Assembly: GCA_003209055.1 (NCBI GenBank)
Contig: QCTB01000005.1
Span: forward strand, 1 to 46,403
Direction: 5' to 3'
Length of the DNA stretch: 46,403 nt
Source: Prochlorococcus sp. AG-670-O13
GTDB lineage: Bacteria > Cyanobacteriota > Cyanobacteriia > PCC-6307 > Cyanobiaceae
The position numbers and the translations under genes were made by a program. The notes under the pieces are model-generated. The model was given only the letters and a program-made list of their open reading frames with translations. It ran no database searches and was not told the DNA's origin. Numbering within the stretch: position 1 is the first letter of the stretch; every line of letters starts with the position of its first letter. Shown here piece by piece: positions 9,368-18,903 of the stretch.

Positions 9368-10516
9368 ATGATGCTTTCAACTCCCATACTACTAGATTAT
9401 CAATCCTCAACCCCTTGTTTAAAGGATGTTGTAAATTCTATGGCACCTTATTGGAGTGAAATATTTTCCAATCCCTCAAGTAAATCAAATTTAGCAGGCA
9501 TTAATGCAAGTGCCATATTAGAAGTCTCAAGGGAAAAAATACAAGAATATCTATTTCTAAAAAAAAAGAAAGTAATTTTTACCAGTGGAGCAACAGAATC
9601 TAATAATTTGGCTTTGTTGGGTTTTGCAAGGAAACATTATAAAGAAACAGAAAATTATGGTCATATTATTACTCTGAAAACTGAGCATAAAGCTGTATTA
9701 GAGCCCCTAGATCAATTAAGAAAAGAGGGATTTCATATTACTGAAATTAGTCCAGAAAAAGATGGTTTGGTTTCAGAAGAACAATTTGTTAGCTGTATAA
9801 GAGATGATACATTTTTGGTAAGTATCATGATGGCAAATAACGAAATAGGAGTTATTCAACCTTTGAAAGAAATTTCAGAAATATGCAGTTCAAGGGATAT
9901 AATTCTCCATTCTGATTATGCTCAATGTCTAGGTTGTCTGGAGTTTGATAGCCTCGACTCAGTAGCAAATATGTTAACAATAAGCTCCCATAAAATATAT
10001 GGGCCTAAAGGTGTAGGAATACTTTTGATAGATAAAGATATAGAGCTGCAGCCTTTGGTTTTAGGAGGAGGCCAAGAATTTGGGTTAAGATCAGGAACAT
10101 TGCCATTACCTTTGATAGTAGGTTTTACTAAAGCAATAGAAATAGCAGTTTTAAATCAAAAAAAGAATATTCAGAAATTTCTTTTTCATAGAGATAAACT
10201 TTTGAAGGGATTATTAGATAATAATTCTGGAGTAGAAATTAATGGTTCAATGAAAGAAAGATTACCTCATAATTTGAATTTGACCGTACTTGATGTTAAC
10301 GGTTCAAAACTGCATAAAAGTTTGAAATCTAAAATAATCTGTTCTAGTGGGTCAGCTTGTAGTAATGGTGAGCCTTCGCATGTATTACTCGCTTTAGGAA
10401 GATCTTTTAAAGAAGCACAGGCTTCATTAAGATTAAGTATTGGTTTAATGACTACCACAGAAGATATAGAAAAATCAATTGAGATAATTACAGATTCTAT
10501 TAAATTATTACGCTGA
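9368..10516 (+). CDS. NifS/IscS-like cysteine desulfurase
   Basis: A PLP-dependent class V aminotransferase that takes sulfur from cysteine for Fe-S cluster and thio-cofactor assembly. The 382-residue protein shows FTSGATESNN for the phosphate-binding loop, HSDYAQ with the Asp that contacts PLP, Lys209 in SSHKIYGPKG and the catalytic Cys331 in SSGSACSNGEPSHVL. The long Cys loop places it with IscS/NifS rather than SufS. ATG codons at 9368 and 9371 are adjacent and either could start. Its stop is eight bases from the rsmH stop. Confidence 0.92.
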   Translation: MMLSTPILLDYQSSTPCLKDVVNSMAPYWSEIFSNPSSKSNLAGINASAILEVSREKIQEYLFLKKKKVIFTSGATESNNLALLGFARKHYKETENYGHIITLKTEHKAVLEPLDQLRKEGFHITEISPEKDGLVSEEQFVSCIRDDTFLVSIMMANNEIGVIQPLKEISEICSSRDIILHSDYAQCLGCLEFDSLDSVANMLTISSHKIYGPKGVGILLIDKDIELQPLVLGGGQEFGLRSGTLPLPLIVGFTKAIEIAVLNQKKNIQKFLFHRDKLLKGLLDNNSGVEINGSMKERLPHNLNLTVLDVNGSKLHKSLKSKIICSSGSACSNGEPSHVLLALGRSFKEAQASLRLSIGLMTTTEDIEKSIEIITDSIKLLR

Positions 10517-10524
10517 GATCTTAA

Positions 10525-11427
10525 CTATTTTAATTGAGCAATTCTTAATTTTGCGCTCCTAGCTCTTTTATTATTTTCAATTTCTTTTTCCATAGGTGTA
10601 ATTGGTTTTTTTGTTAGATTTTTCAATCTTTCATCATGCTTAAAAGAATTTTTCACTAGCCGATCTTCTATTGAATGAAAGCTAATAATTGAAATTATCC
10701 CTCCAGGGAGTAGCCAATCTGGAGCAATCTCCAAAAATTTTTCTAACGCTTCAATTTCTTTATTTACAGCAATTCTTAGTGCTTGGAAAGTTCTAGTTGC
10801 GGGATGAATTTTTCGATATCTTTGTTTGGGCGGAAAACAACCAGCGATAGAATATGCTAAATCTTTTGTACCCGAATATTTACCTTTTTCTATCAAATCT
10901 TTTTTAATTCTCCTAGAAATCTTTCGTGATAATCTTTCATCACCATATTTAAAAATTAAATCAGCCAGTTCTTTTTCACTTAAGGTTTTAATTAAGTTTT
11001 CTGCATTCATCTCAAGTAAAGGATTCATTCGCATATCTAAAGGGCCATCTTTTTGAAAACTAAATCCTCTTTCTGGGCTATCTATTTGATTACTATTTAC
11101 TCCAAGATCTGCTATGACAAAAGAAACTTTTTCTTTTGGCTCAAAGTTCGCAAAATTTGAGGGATGTATTTCAATCCTCGATTTAAATTCTTTAAGCTTG
11201 CTAGAGGCTGACTTCCTTGCGAATGGATCATGATCTAGTCCAATTATTCTTAAATCAGGATATTTTTTTAATAATTGATATGAGTGCCCACCACCCCCTA
11301 GGGTTGCATCTATTGCTGTTAATTTATTGTCTGATATTAACGGATATTGATCTACAGAAACTAAAATTTCATCTGTCATCACTGACTTATGATTGAATAA
11401 AGATGAATCAGAAAGGTCAGTTTGCAT
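10525..11427 (-). CDS. rsmH: 16S rRNA (cytosine1402-N4)-methyltransferase (RsmH/MraW)
   Basis: Methylates N4 of C1402 in the ribosomal P site. The 300-residue protein has AIDATLGGGGHSYQLLK for SAM binding, GLDHDPFARKSA, FVIADLGVNSNQ and GFSFQKDGPLDMRMNP. The C-terminus has GGIISIISFHSIEDRLVK, all typical of the family. It is not in a dcw cluster here, though murG lies 25 kb away. It starts with ATG, is divergent from ndhH across 38 bases, and is convergent with the NifS-like gene. Confidence 0.96.
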   Translation of the reverse strand: MQTDLSDSSLFNHKSVMTDEILVSVDQYPLISDNKLTAIDATLGGGGHSYQLLKKYPDLRIIGLDHDPFARKSASSKLKEFKSRIEIHPSNFANFEPKEKVSFVIADLGVNSNQIDSPERGFSFQKDGPLDMRMNPLLEMNAENLIKTLSEKELADLIFKYGDERLSRKISRRIKKDLIEKGKYSGTKDLAYSIAGCFPPKQRYRKIHPATRTFQALRIAVNKEIEALEKFLEIAPDWLLPGGIISIISFHSIEDRLVKNSFKHDERLKNLTKKPITPMEKEIENNKRARSAKLRIAQLK

Positions 11428-11465
11428 AACTTTCTACTAAGATTTAAATAGAGGTTAAATTAACT

Positions 11466-12653
11466 ATGGCTCAACTAGAGACTAGAACAGAACCGATGGT
11501 GGTCAACTTTGGACCTCATCATCCATCTATGCATGGAGTGTTGAGGCTAGTTGTAACGCTTGATGGCGAGAATGTCATTGATTGTGAGCCCGTAATTGGA
11601 TATTTACATAGGGGGATGGAAAAGATCGCCGAAAACAGGACAAACGTAATGTACGTACCTTATGTAAGCAGAATGGATTATGCGGCTGGAATGTTTTATG
11701 AAGCTATTGTAGTAAATGCACCAGAAAGATTAGCAAATATCGTTGTACCAAAAAGGGCAAGTTACATAAGAGTATTAATGTTAGAACTTAATAGAATTGC
11801 AAATCATCTTTTATGGCTAGGTCCATTTCTGGCAGATGTAGGAGCTCAAACTCCATTCTTTTATATCTTTAGAGAAAGAGAGATGATTTATGACCTTTGG
11901 GAGGCCGCTACTGGACAAAGATTGATAAATAATAATTTTTTTAGAATAGGAGGTGTGGCTTGTGATTTGCCTTATGGATGGTTGGAAAAATGCATTGATT
12001 TTTGTGATTGGTTCGCACCAAAGATTGATGAATATGAAAAATTAATTACCAATAATCCAATATTCAAAAAAAGAATTGAAGGTCTAGGAACTATAGAAAG
12101 AGATCAGGCAATTAATTGGTCCCTTTCTGGACCAATGCTGAGGGCATCTGGAGTCTCCTGGGATTTGAGGAAAGTTGATAATTATGAATGTTATGACGAT
12201 TTTGATTGGGAAATTGCTTCAGAAACAGAAGGGGATTGTTATGCCAGATATAGAGTAAGAGTAGAAGAAATGAGACAATCATTAAAAATTATTCGTCAAG
12301 CTTGCGAAATGATTCCTGGTGGTCCAACAGAAAATTTAGAAGCTCAACGTATGGCTACAGAGGATAAAAAAAGTGAAATATTTGGTATGGACTATCAATA
12401 CGTGGCTAAGAAAGTTGCACCAACTTTTAAGATCCCAAATGGAGAATTATATACAAGATTAGAATCTGGGAAAGGTGAAATAGGAGTTTTTATTCAGGGG
12501 AATAATGAAGTCACTCCATGGAGATTTAAAATTAGAGCTGCTGATTTAAATAATCTACAAATATTACCTCACATACTTAAGGGAGCCAAAATTGCAGACA
12601 TTATGGCAATACTTGGCTCAATTGATGTCATTATGGGTTCCGTAGATAGGTAA
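11466..12653 (+). CDS. ndhH: NAD(P)H-quinone oxidoreductase subunit H (NdhH)
   Basis: The 49 kDa-type peripheral-arm subunit of NDH-1, lying near the quinone site. The 395-residue protein carries [22 protein letters not shown] at the N-terminus, [39 protein letters not shown] and the C-terminal [14 protein letters not shown], all family hallmarks. It is separate from the ndhA-ndhI cluster, as usual in cyanobacteria. It lies eight bases upstream of the DHNA-CoA thioesterase gene, so the two are probably one transcript. Confidence 0.97.
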   Translation: MAQLETRTEPMVVNFGPHHPSMHGVLRLVVTLDGENVIDCEPVIGYLHRGMEKIAENRTNVMYVPYVSRMDYAAGMFYEAIVVNAPERLANIVVPKRASYIRVLMLELNRIANHLLWLGPFLADVGAQTPFFYIFREREMIYDLWEAATGQRLINNNFFRIGGVACDLPYGWLEKCIDFCDWFAPKIDEYEKLITNNPIFKKRIEGLGTIERDQAINWSLSGPMLRASGVSWDLRKVDNYECYDDFDWEIASETEGDCYARYRVRVEEMRQSLKIIRQACEMIPGGPTENLEAQRMATEDKKSEIFGMDYQYVAKKVAPTFKIPNGELYTRLESGKGEIGVFIQGNNEVTPWRFKIRAADLNNLQILPHILKGAKIADIMAILGSIDVIMGSVDR

Positions 12654-12661
12654 ATCTTTTA

Positions 12662-13114
12662 ATGAAACCTAATAATTGGTTGATTTTAAAAAGAAAAGTA
12701 AGGTTTGGTGATTGTGACTCTGCTGGAGTGATACATTTTCATAACCTTTTAAGATGGGCTCACGAAAGTTGGGAGGAAAGTATTGAAATTTATGGTATCC
12801 CTCATCAGGATATTTTTCCTGAATGCCATTCTCATAAGAATCAAATTATTTTTCCCATAGTCAATTGCGAAGCTAATTTTTTATCGCCTATAAAGATTGG
12901 AGATTTACTTTCAATTAAGATATTCCCCAAAAAAATTAACAATCACTTGTTTCAAGTAAATACATTTTTTTTTAAAGATGAAATTAATGTCGCTGAAGGG
13001 AAAATTATCCATTGTTCTTTAGATGTTGATTCAAAATTGAAAGTTAAATTACCTGATCAACTGGAGAGGTGGATAGAGGCTTCTAATTTAAACAGGAATT
13101 TAAATCAGTGTTAA
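12662..13114 (+). CDS. 1,4-dihydroxy-2-naphthoyl-CoA thioesterase (hotdog fold)
   Basis: Likely releases 1,4-dihydroxy-2-naphthoate from its CoA ester in phylloquinone synthesis. The 150-residue 4-hydroxybenzoyl-CoA-thioesterase-like hotdog domain has the active-site block [17 protein letters not shown], with an Asp in the usual catalytic place, and the helix [14 protein letters not shown]. The specific role follows from context: menE, menC and menA lie just beyond on the other strand, and cyanobacterial homologues have been assigned this reaction. It follows ndhH by eight bases. Confidence 0.88.
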   Translation: MKPNNWLILKRKVRFGDCDSAGVIHFHNLLRWAHESWEESIEIYGIPHQDIFPECHSHKNQIIFPIVNCEANFLSPIKIGDLLSIKIFPKKINNHLFQVNTFFFKDEINVAEGKIIHCSLDVDSKLKVKLPDQLERWIEASNLNRNLNQC

Positions 13115-13155
13115 TTATCATGAGTTACTATTTTTAAAATATGAAATTAGATTTT

Positions 13156-14277
13156 TTAATATGATTTATTTCTACCAATAATCCAAGTTTTAGGCCTCTC
13201 ATGTCTTGGCCAATTTTTAGAAAAGTTTTTTAATACTTTTAATGAATATTCAATATCTGTTTTACTAGTTTGTTTTTTAAAATCGATGATTATTTCAATT
13301 TTATTTCCCCATTCTTTATTAGGTATATTTGAAATCATAAAATTTTCTATTGGAATTTTTTTATTTGAGATAAATTCACTTAATCGTAATTTAATTACTT
13401 CTGGAAAAACTATTTCACCTCCAGAATTAAAAGCATTATCTATTCTGCTAATAAATTTCAAATAAGAAGATTCATTCAATTCCTGGATCTCTCCCAAATC
13501 ACCGCTTTCCCACCAACCATTTTTATCTATGAAATTTTTAGTTTTAGAAGTTTCAAGCAGTTCAATTCCTATTCTTTCTGATTTGATTTGAATTAAACCT
13601 TTTTTACTAATTCGTAAATTTATATCACATAGTATTTCTCCAACATTATCAATTCCTGCTAAAAATTCCTTAGGTTTTAAGCATGTAACCATGGCAGCAG
13701 TTTCAGTTGACCCATAACAGGGTGCTAAATTTATTTTTTCTTGTCTGCACTTGAGAGAAGTTTCGCTAGGTATAGATGCACCACCAATCCAAATTAAATC
13801 AAAAATCTTTAACCAACTAATCCCATCTTTTTCAGATAAAAGCCTTTTTAATTGTGTTGGAACTAATGATGTTATGAGATGTTGATTTTCTTTTTTTATC
13901 TCATTAGTAAAGACCAATAATTCCTTGGTTTTTTTAATAAATTCAGGAGAAATATTGATATGATTAAAAGGTAATGTATTAAAAATTAAACAGTTTTGTA
14001 ATTTAAATCCTTGCTTTTCAAGCCAAATTCCAGACGCCTTAGCAGACAAATTGAGATTTTCTACACTATGTATGCATTTTCTAGGCTTTCCACTACTTCC
14101 ACTACTATTTAAGATAATTGCAGGTCCAGTTAAATCAATAGTCTCTAATATTTCTTCAGTTTTATAAGATTTATTTTTTATATACGTTATTTTTTTATCG
14201 TTTATATTTTCAAGAATTTTTTTTATAGATTCTTTTTCATTATTTTCAACTTCAATAATATGAATTTTATTTTTCAT
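13156..14277 (-). CDS. menE: o-Succinylbenzoate-CoA ligase (MenE), short form
   Basis: An ANL-superfamily ligase that activates o-succinylbenzoate with ATP and CoA. Visible motifs are the P-loop LNSSGSSGKPRKCIHS, CYGSTETAAMV and WWESGDLGEI. At 373 residues it is shorter than typical MenE (about 450-490). It ends soon after PRHERPKTWIIGRNKSY, where the family usually has a longer C-terminal cap with a catalytic Lys. I prefer the ATG at 14277 because it overlaps the menC stop as ATGA; an upstream in-frame ATG at 14289 would add four residues. It is last in the menA-menC-menE operon. Confidence 0.9.
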   Translation of the reverse strand: MKNKIHIIEVENNEKESIKKILENINDKKITYIKNKSYKTEEILETIDLTGPAIILNSSGSSGKPRKCIHSVENLNLSAKASGIWLEKQGFKLQNCLIFNTLPFNHINISPEFIKKTKELLVFTNEIKKENQHLITSLVPTQLKRLLSEKDGISWLKIFDLIWIGGASIPSETSLKCRQEKINLAPCYGSTETAAMVTCLKPKEFLAGIDNVGEILCDINLRISKKGLIQIKSERIGIELLETSKTKNFIDKNGWWESGDLGEIQELNESSYLKFISRIDNAFNSGGEIVFPEVIKLRLSEFISNKKIPIENFMISNIPNKEWGNKIEIIIDFKKQTSKTDIEYSLKVLKNFSKNWPRHERPKTWIIGRNKSY

Positions 14278-15239
14278 AGTTGATCCCATATCTTTTGAGC
14301 ATCATTGAGGAAAAGAAAAGAATTAGGATTTTTTTTCAAAGCCAAACCAGGAACTTTGGGAGTTAGTCCCAAAAGCTGTAGAGAGGATAAATGAAAAAGC
14401 CATCTTCTGCCAATTCCTGTCTCGAAAGAGGTGCTTAAGGATCTAAAACCTTTTTTATCTTTTAACTCTTTTAAAAGATGCATAGGATTTCTTTCTTGAG
14501 AAGGTCTTCGAATTTGCCAACCATCCCATTCATTAATCAAATATGGATATTTTAATAGTGATTCATCTAAAGCTATTGGTATCCTTTTATTAAGTTCTCT
14601 TAAACCCTCAATATCATCTTTAGAAAGAGGTTGTTCTAGCCAATCTATATTTTCAATATCCTTCAAAATATCAACCCATCTATTAGCTATTTCTCTTTTC
14701 CAAGAACCATTTGCATCTATTCTTAATTTTATATTACTTCTTAAATGATTTAGTATCTCTACAAGAGTTTTTTCTTCTGAGGAATTATCTTGTATGCCTA
14801 CTTTCCATTTAATAGTAAGTGATTTCTCGTTCAAAAGTTTATTATCTTTTAATATTATTAATTCTTTAAGAGCGTTATGAGGATCTAAAAGTATAGCTGT
14901 TTGATCAATTTCATTAAAGTAATAATTTTCATTAAAATTTATTTTTCTTTCAATTTCAGCTAATGCAGAGTTAATAGCTGATTGAATGCACGGGTGAAAA
15001 TTATTTATTAATTCAGATATATCTTTCGAATTTACGTATTTGGGAATCTGATTTAATTGTATTTGACATTCATCTAAATCTTGTTTTCTTAGAGGATTTA
15101 CTTCTCCAAAACCAACTCCCTTTTCCATATTTTTTAATTTAATTATCCACCCAGATTTATATTGATATGTAGTATTTGAATTATCCACTTTAGAAGATAA
15201 TTTAAAGAAAAAAGATTTTTTTTTGAAAGTTAAGTTCAT
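14274..15239 (-). CDS. menC: o-Succinylbenzoate synthase (MenC)
   Basis: An enolase-superfamily dehydratase of 321 residues that makes o-succinylbenzoate. The likely metal ligands are Asp175 (LRIDANGSW), Glu202 (DWLEQPLS) and Asp225 (IALDESLL). The KxK acid/base motif is K144-W-K146 in LTIKWKVG. The second catalytic Lys normally sits in an IKP motif, but here the aligned segment reads WQIRRPSQERNP, with Arg244-Arg245. The start overlaps the menA stop as ATGA and its stop overlaps the menE start the same way, so translation is probably coupled. Confidence 0.9.
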   Translation of the reverse strand: MNLTFKKKSFFFKLSSKVDNSNTTYQYKSGWIIKLKNMEKGVGFGEVNPLRKQDLDECQIQLNQIPKYVNSKDISELINNFHPCIQSAINSALAEIERKINFNENYYFNEIDQTAILLDPHNALKELIILKDNKLLNEKSLTIKWKVGIQDNSSEEKTLVEILNHLRSNIKLRIDANGSWKREIANRWVDILKDIENIDWLEQPLSKDDIEGLRELNKRIPIALDESLLKYPYLINEWDGWQIRRPSQERNPMHLLKELKDKKGFRSLSTSFETGIGRRWLFHLSSLQLLGLTPKVPGLALKKNPNSFLFLNDAQKIWDQL

Positions 15240-16153
15240 TTATTAATCAAATAATCTATAATAAATCCTGCTATTAATCCAATTCCATTTAGAGTCTGAA
15301 ATTTGATAGCAATAAATTTACAATTTTTTATTACTTCAGGTTTGTCATATGAATATTTCAACAAAGTTATAAGCTTTAATGATTGAGGAAAACTTATAAG
15401 AAAAAGAACACAAAGTATCGGAAAAAATCCATTAATTATTATGAAAAGTTGGAAAACATAAATTATAAAAACTATCCAAGGAATAATTTTAGCTCCTTTT
15501 TTCGCTCCTAAACGAACTAAAGGTGAATTTTTACCATGTTTTTTATCTTCTTTGATCTGATGAAAATGAGAGCAGAATAGCACTAGTGTGGTTGCCATTG
15601 ATGAACCTGAACCAAGTAATAAAGACTCTTTCCAAGGAATAGAAATCACGTATATATCTGATGGATTTAATGAAATTAAAGCAGCAGCGTAAGCTAAGGG
15701 GCCAAAAGCTAACCAACATAAGGGTTCTCCTAAACCCTGGTAGCCCAAACGGAAAGGAGGACCTTGATATAAATATCCTAAGAAGCAGCAAGCTCCGACT
15801 AATAGCATTACATTTATGCTCGTCGAAATTGAAATAATGGCAATTAATAATAATCCAATCAATAGTGATATGTAAGCGGTAATTGAAACTATTGTTTTAC
15901 TTCGTACAAGATTTACAATGGAATGAAATTTAAATTCATCAATTCCTGTTTCTGAATCAAATAAATCGTTAGTGAGATTTTCCCAAATTAGTATTAATAT
16001 TGCAGCGATTGTGAATGCTATTAAATTAGATATTTTGACATTTTTGAAAGAGTTGAGGGTATAAGCTCCTGAAATAAAAACTGGTAAAATTGCTACTGAA
16101 TAAAGAGGCCATTTTATTGCTTGTTTCCATAAACTTTTATTTCTTTCATTCAT
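15236..16153 (-). CDS. menA: 1,4-dihydroxy-2-naphthoate phytyltransferase (MenA)
   Basis: A UbiA-type integral membrane prenyltransferase of 305 residues that attaches a phytyl chain to DHNA, giving the phylloquinone used in photosystem I. About eight hydrophobic segments are present. The first aspartate motif reads NDLFDSETGID (about residues 62-72), with the second polar cluster near SHFHQIKEDKKHGKNS. It is first in the coupled menA-menC-menE operon and divergent from menF across about 100 bases. Confidence 0.93.
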   Translation of the reverse strand: MNERNKSLWKQAIKWPLYSVAILPVFISGAYTLNSFKNVKISNLIAFTIAAILILIWENLTNDLFDSETGIDEFKFHSIVNLVRSKTIVSITAYISLLIGLLLIAIISISTSINVMLLVGACCFLGYLYQGPPFRLGYQGLGEPLCWLAFGPLAYAAALISLNPSDIYVISIPWKESLLLGSGSSMATTLVLFCSHFHQIKEDKKHGKNSPLVRLGAKKGAKIIPWIVFIIYVFQLFIIINGFFPILCVLFLISFPQSLKLITLLKYSYDKPEVIKNCKFIAIKFQTLNGIGLIAGFIIDYLINK

Positions 16154-16171
16154 TATTAATGCAGTTAAGAA

Positions 16172-16196
16172 AAACTATAATTATTAAATATAGTTT
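16172..16196. repeat. 8-bp inverted repeat between divergent menA and menF
   Basis: AAACTATA (16172-16179) and TATAGTTT (16189-16196) flank a nine-base spacer in the only long gap of the phylloquinone cluster. The arms contain -10-like sequence on both strands, so the symmetry may reflect back-to-back promoters. It could also be an operator. Chance is possible in such AT-rich DNA. Confidence 0.3.
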
Positions 16197-16254
16197 ATAA
16201 ATTGAGTTACATTTTTTACTTTAATGCATGATTTTTAGTTATTTTCAATAAGTG

Positions 16255-17652
16255 ATGAAAAATAATTTAAAATTTTCAGATTTTTTAAAAGGCGTTTTTT
16301 CCAATTTCGATAAGAAAGGGGTAAATTCGGGATTAGTAAGTATTTGTATTGAGATACCTTGTGTTGATTTGTTTGATGTATATGAATTTTTTATTGATAA
16401 ATATTCTTTTTCTTCTTTTTGGGAAGAGGATAACAAAATGTCATATATAGCTCTTGAGAAATGTAAATATCTAACTTTAGAAGGGCCTAAAAAATTTAAA
16501 GTAGCGAAAGAATTTAGCTCTGAGAATTTTAATAACCTAATAAATTTGACTGATGAATCTAATACCTCTGCGCTTTCAAAAATAATATATTTGTTTTCTT
16601 TTTCAGAAAATCTAAAGAAAAAATATTGTTTGTTTGACGTTCCTGGTTTAGAAGCTATTTTGCCTAAAATATTGATTATTAAAAATAAAAAGAATTGTTG
16701 GTTAAGAATAAATGCACATGTCGAGGGTAAATCTTCCTTGAGGACATTAATGGAAGAACTATGGTCAATAAGGGATCAGATTTTAAATTCAAGAAATCAA
16801 AAAAGTAAAAATAGTTTTGATTATCCCTCGAGCAATTATTTTTTGAATTCTTTAGAATCATCAAATATTAATCTGAAGCAATTAATAAATAAGGGAATAA
16901 AATTAGTAGAGGAAGGTAAACTTGACAAGATAGTTTTAGCTTCAAGAGTCAAAATAGAATTTAAAAATAAATTAAATTTAATAAATATTTTGAAAAAATT
17001 AAAAACTAATCAACCAAATACTTGTAGATATGTTTGGAGGAGAAATAGCAAAGATATTATATTTGGAGCATCGCCAGAAAAATTATTTTCTTTTATGAAG
17101 CCTGATTTGGTTTTAGAAGCTATCGCTGGAACAGTATCAAGTGATTCAAATCCGGATTCTCTTTTGGAAAGCTCTAAAGATATAAAAGAACATAATTATG
17201 TAATACAGTATTTAATTAAATCTTTGGAAATTTTAAAGATTAAAAACTATACAAAAAGTTCGTTAAAGGTAACTTCGTTTGGAGATATTTCTCATTTACA
17301 AACTTTGGTATATTCCAAGATTCATAATATATGCCCTTTTGACTTGCTTAGAGTTCTACATCCATCTCCAGCAGTCTGTGGATCTCCTAAAAAGGAAGCA
17401 ATGAATTGGATAAACACACTTGAATCATTTTCTAGAGGAAATTATGCTTCGCCTATAGGGTGGGTAGATTCTGAAGGAAATTCAGAATTCAGAGTAGCTA
17501 TAAGAGGAGCACGTTATATTGACCAAAATCTAGAATTTACGGCTGGTTCAGGTTTAGTAAAAGGTTCTATCTTTAACAAAGAAATTGAGGAGATTAAACT
17601 TAAATTTGAATCTTTAGTGAAGCAAATATTTCTTGCCAAAACAACTAAATAA
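16255..17652 (+). CDS. menF: Isochorismate synthase (MenF)
   Basis: Converts chorismate to isochorismate, the first step of phylloquinone synthesis. The 465-residue protein has the chorismate-binding C-terminal domain: [63 protein letters not shown] and [15 protein letters not shown]. The N-terminal 200 residues are poorly conserved. I chose the ATG at 16255 over the GTG directly before it. It is divergent from menA and its 3' end overlaps the gshB 3' end by eight bases. Confidence 0.95.
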   Translation: MKNNLKFSDFLKGVFSNFDKKGVNSGLVSICIEIPCVDLFDVYEFFIDKYSFSSFWEEDNKMSYIALEKCKYLTLEGPKKFKVAKEFSSENFNNLINLTDESNTSALSKIIYLFSFSENLKKKYCLFDVPGLEAILPKILIIKNKKNCWLRINAHVEGKSSLRTLMEELWSIRDQILNSRNQKSKNSFDYPSSNYFLNSLESSNINLKQLINKGIKLVEEGKLDKIVLASRVKIEFKNKLNLINILKKLKTNQPNTCRYVWRRNSKDIIFGASPEKLFSFMKPDLVLEAIAGTVSSDSNPDSLLESSKDIKEHNYVIQYLIKSLEILKIKNYTKSSLKVTSFGDISHLQTLVYSKIHNICPFDLLRVLHPSPAVCGSPKKEAMNWINTLESFSRGNYASPIGWVDSEGNSEFRVAIRGARYIDQNLEFTAGSGLVKGSIFNKEIEEIKLKFESLVKQIFLAKTTK

Positions 17653-18568
17653 TTTCTAACAATTTTTCAATTACTTGATCTGAAACGCTTTTGTTAGATA
17701 AAGTTTCTATCTCTCTTAATCCTGTTGGACTTGTTACATTAATTTCACTAAGCATCCCATTTATTACATCTATACCAACAAAGAATAAACCTTCATCTTT
17801 GAAATGTTGTGATAACTCAGTACAAATTTTTTTTTCTTTAGCTGTTAGGTTTGTTTTTTCTGCTTTACCTCCCATAGCTAAATTACTCCTAAAGTCACCC
17901 CCTTGAGGGATTCTATTAATTAATCCAATTGGCTCACCATTAACAATAATTATTCTTTTATCCCCTTCTTTTACTTCGGGAATAAATTTTTGCATCATTA
18001 CTGGTAATTCTTCTTGCGATGTTATTAATTCAATCATTGCTTTAATACCTGGAGATTCCTTAGTTAGACGAATAACGCCTTGACCTCCTTTTCCGCCAAG
18101 TGGTTTAACAACAACATCATGATTAATTTTTGCAAAATTAATAAGATCTTTTACTTTACTTGCAACTATTGTTGGAGCCATTAAATGGCTGTACCTCAAT
18201 GCTCCTAATTTTTCGTTCCAAGCACGTAATGAGGAAGGCTTATTTATAACTTTTACTCCTTTTCTTTCCGCTACTTCTAAAAGATGAGTTGCATATAAAT
18301 ATCCCTCATTTACTGGAGGATCTTTTCTCATCCAAATACAATTAAATTCAGCAAGAGGGATACATTTATTGTCTTTAAAAGAAACCCATGGACAAACTTC
18401 AGCTCTTCTAGAAGATGCCCATACTTCATCTCCTCTTGCCTCTAGATCTTGAGGAGTACAAGTCCATACTTCTATCTTTTTTTTAGAAGAAGCTTGCATT
18501 AATGCTGCAGATGAATCTTTTAATGGATTTATATTTTTTATTGGGTCAACCACAAACAGAAATTTCAT
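17645..18568 (-). CDS. gshB: Glutathione synthetase
   Basis: An ATP-grasp ligase that joins gamma-glutamylcysteine and glycine. The 307-residue protein starts [10 protein letters not shown] and shows [27 protein letters not shown] for the ATP site and [25 protein letters not shown] near the C-terminus, as in bacterial GshB. It follows grxC on the same strand with a five-base gap, so glutathione synthesis and a glutathione-dependent redoxin are made from one transcript. Confidence 0.96.
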   Translation of the reverse strand: MKFLFVVDPIKNINPLKDSSAALMQASSKKKIEVWTCTPQDLEARGDEVWASSRRAEVCPWVSFKDNKCIPLAEFNCIWMRKDPPVNEGYLYATHLLEVAERKGVKVINKPSSLRAWNEKLGALRYSHLMAPTIVASKVKDLINFAKINHDVVVKPLGGKGGQGVIRLTKESPGIKAMIELITSQEELPVMMQKFIPEVKEGDKRIIIVNGEPIGLINRIPQGGDFRSNLAMGGKAEKTNLTAKEKKICTELSQHFKDEGLFFVGIDVINGMLSEINVTSPTGLREIETLSNKSVSDQVIEKLLEII

Positions 18569-18573
18569 ATTAT

Positions 18574-18828
18574 CTAATTCAGTAATAAGTCCAGTTTGTT
18601 CTCTTTTTCTAATTCGTATAGTTCGTCACAACCACCAATACTTTTGTCATTAATAAAAATTTGAGGAACTGTTCTTTTACCATTAGCTCTATCCATCATG
18701 AGTTCCCTTGCATTATTATCGCCATCTATTTTATGTTCAGTAAAAGTTATATTTTTTTTCTCTAGTAACGATTTTGCTCTTATGCAGAATGGGCAAAATC
18801 GCCAAGTATAGATTTCAACTTTAGACAT
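18574..18828 (-). CDS. grxC: Glutaredoxin 3-type
   Basis: A dithiol glutaredoxin of 84 residues. The active site is CPFC in [13 protein letters not shown], the cis-proline lies in [10 protein letters not shown], and the glutathione-binding GGCDEL follows. It reduces protein disulfides or protein-glutathione mixed disulfides. It starts with ATG, is the first gene of the grxC-gshB pair, and is divergent from prfB across 75 bases. Confidence 0.95.
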   Translation of the reverse strand: MSKVEIYTWRFCPFCIRAKSLLEKKNITFTEHKIDGDNNARELMMDRANGKRTVPQIFINDKSIGGCDELYELEKENKLDLLLN

Positions 18829-18903
18829 TTTTTAAAAATTTATTTACTTTATACTATTAAATAAAAGTGCTTGTTAGATTATAAATAACAATTAAATTCT
18901 ATT

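Noticed and set aside
15143-15189. Two DnaA-box-like strings, TTATCCACC and TTATCCACT, 38 bases apart
   Set aside because: Both lie inside menC codons, each differs from the consensus at the last base, and there is no dnaA or dnaN nearby, so this is not an origin.
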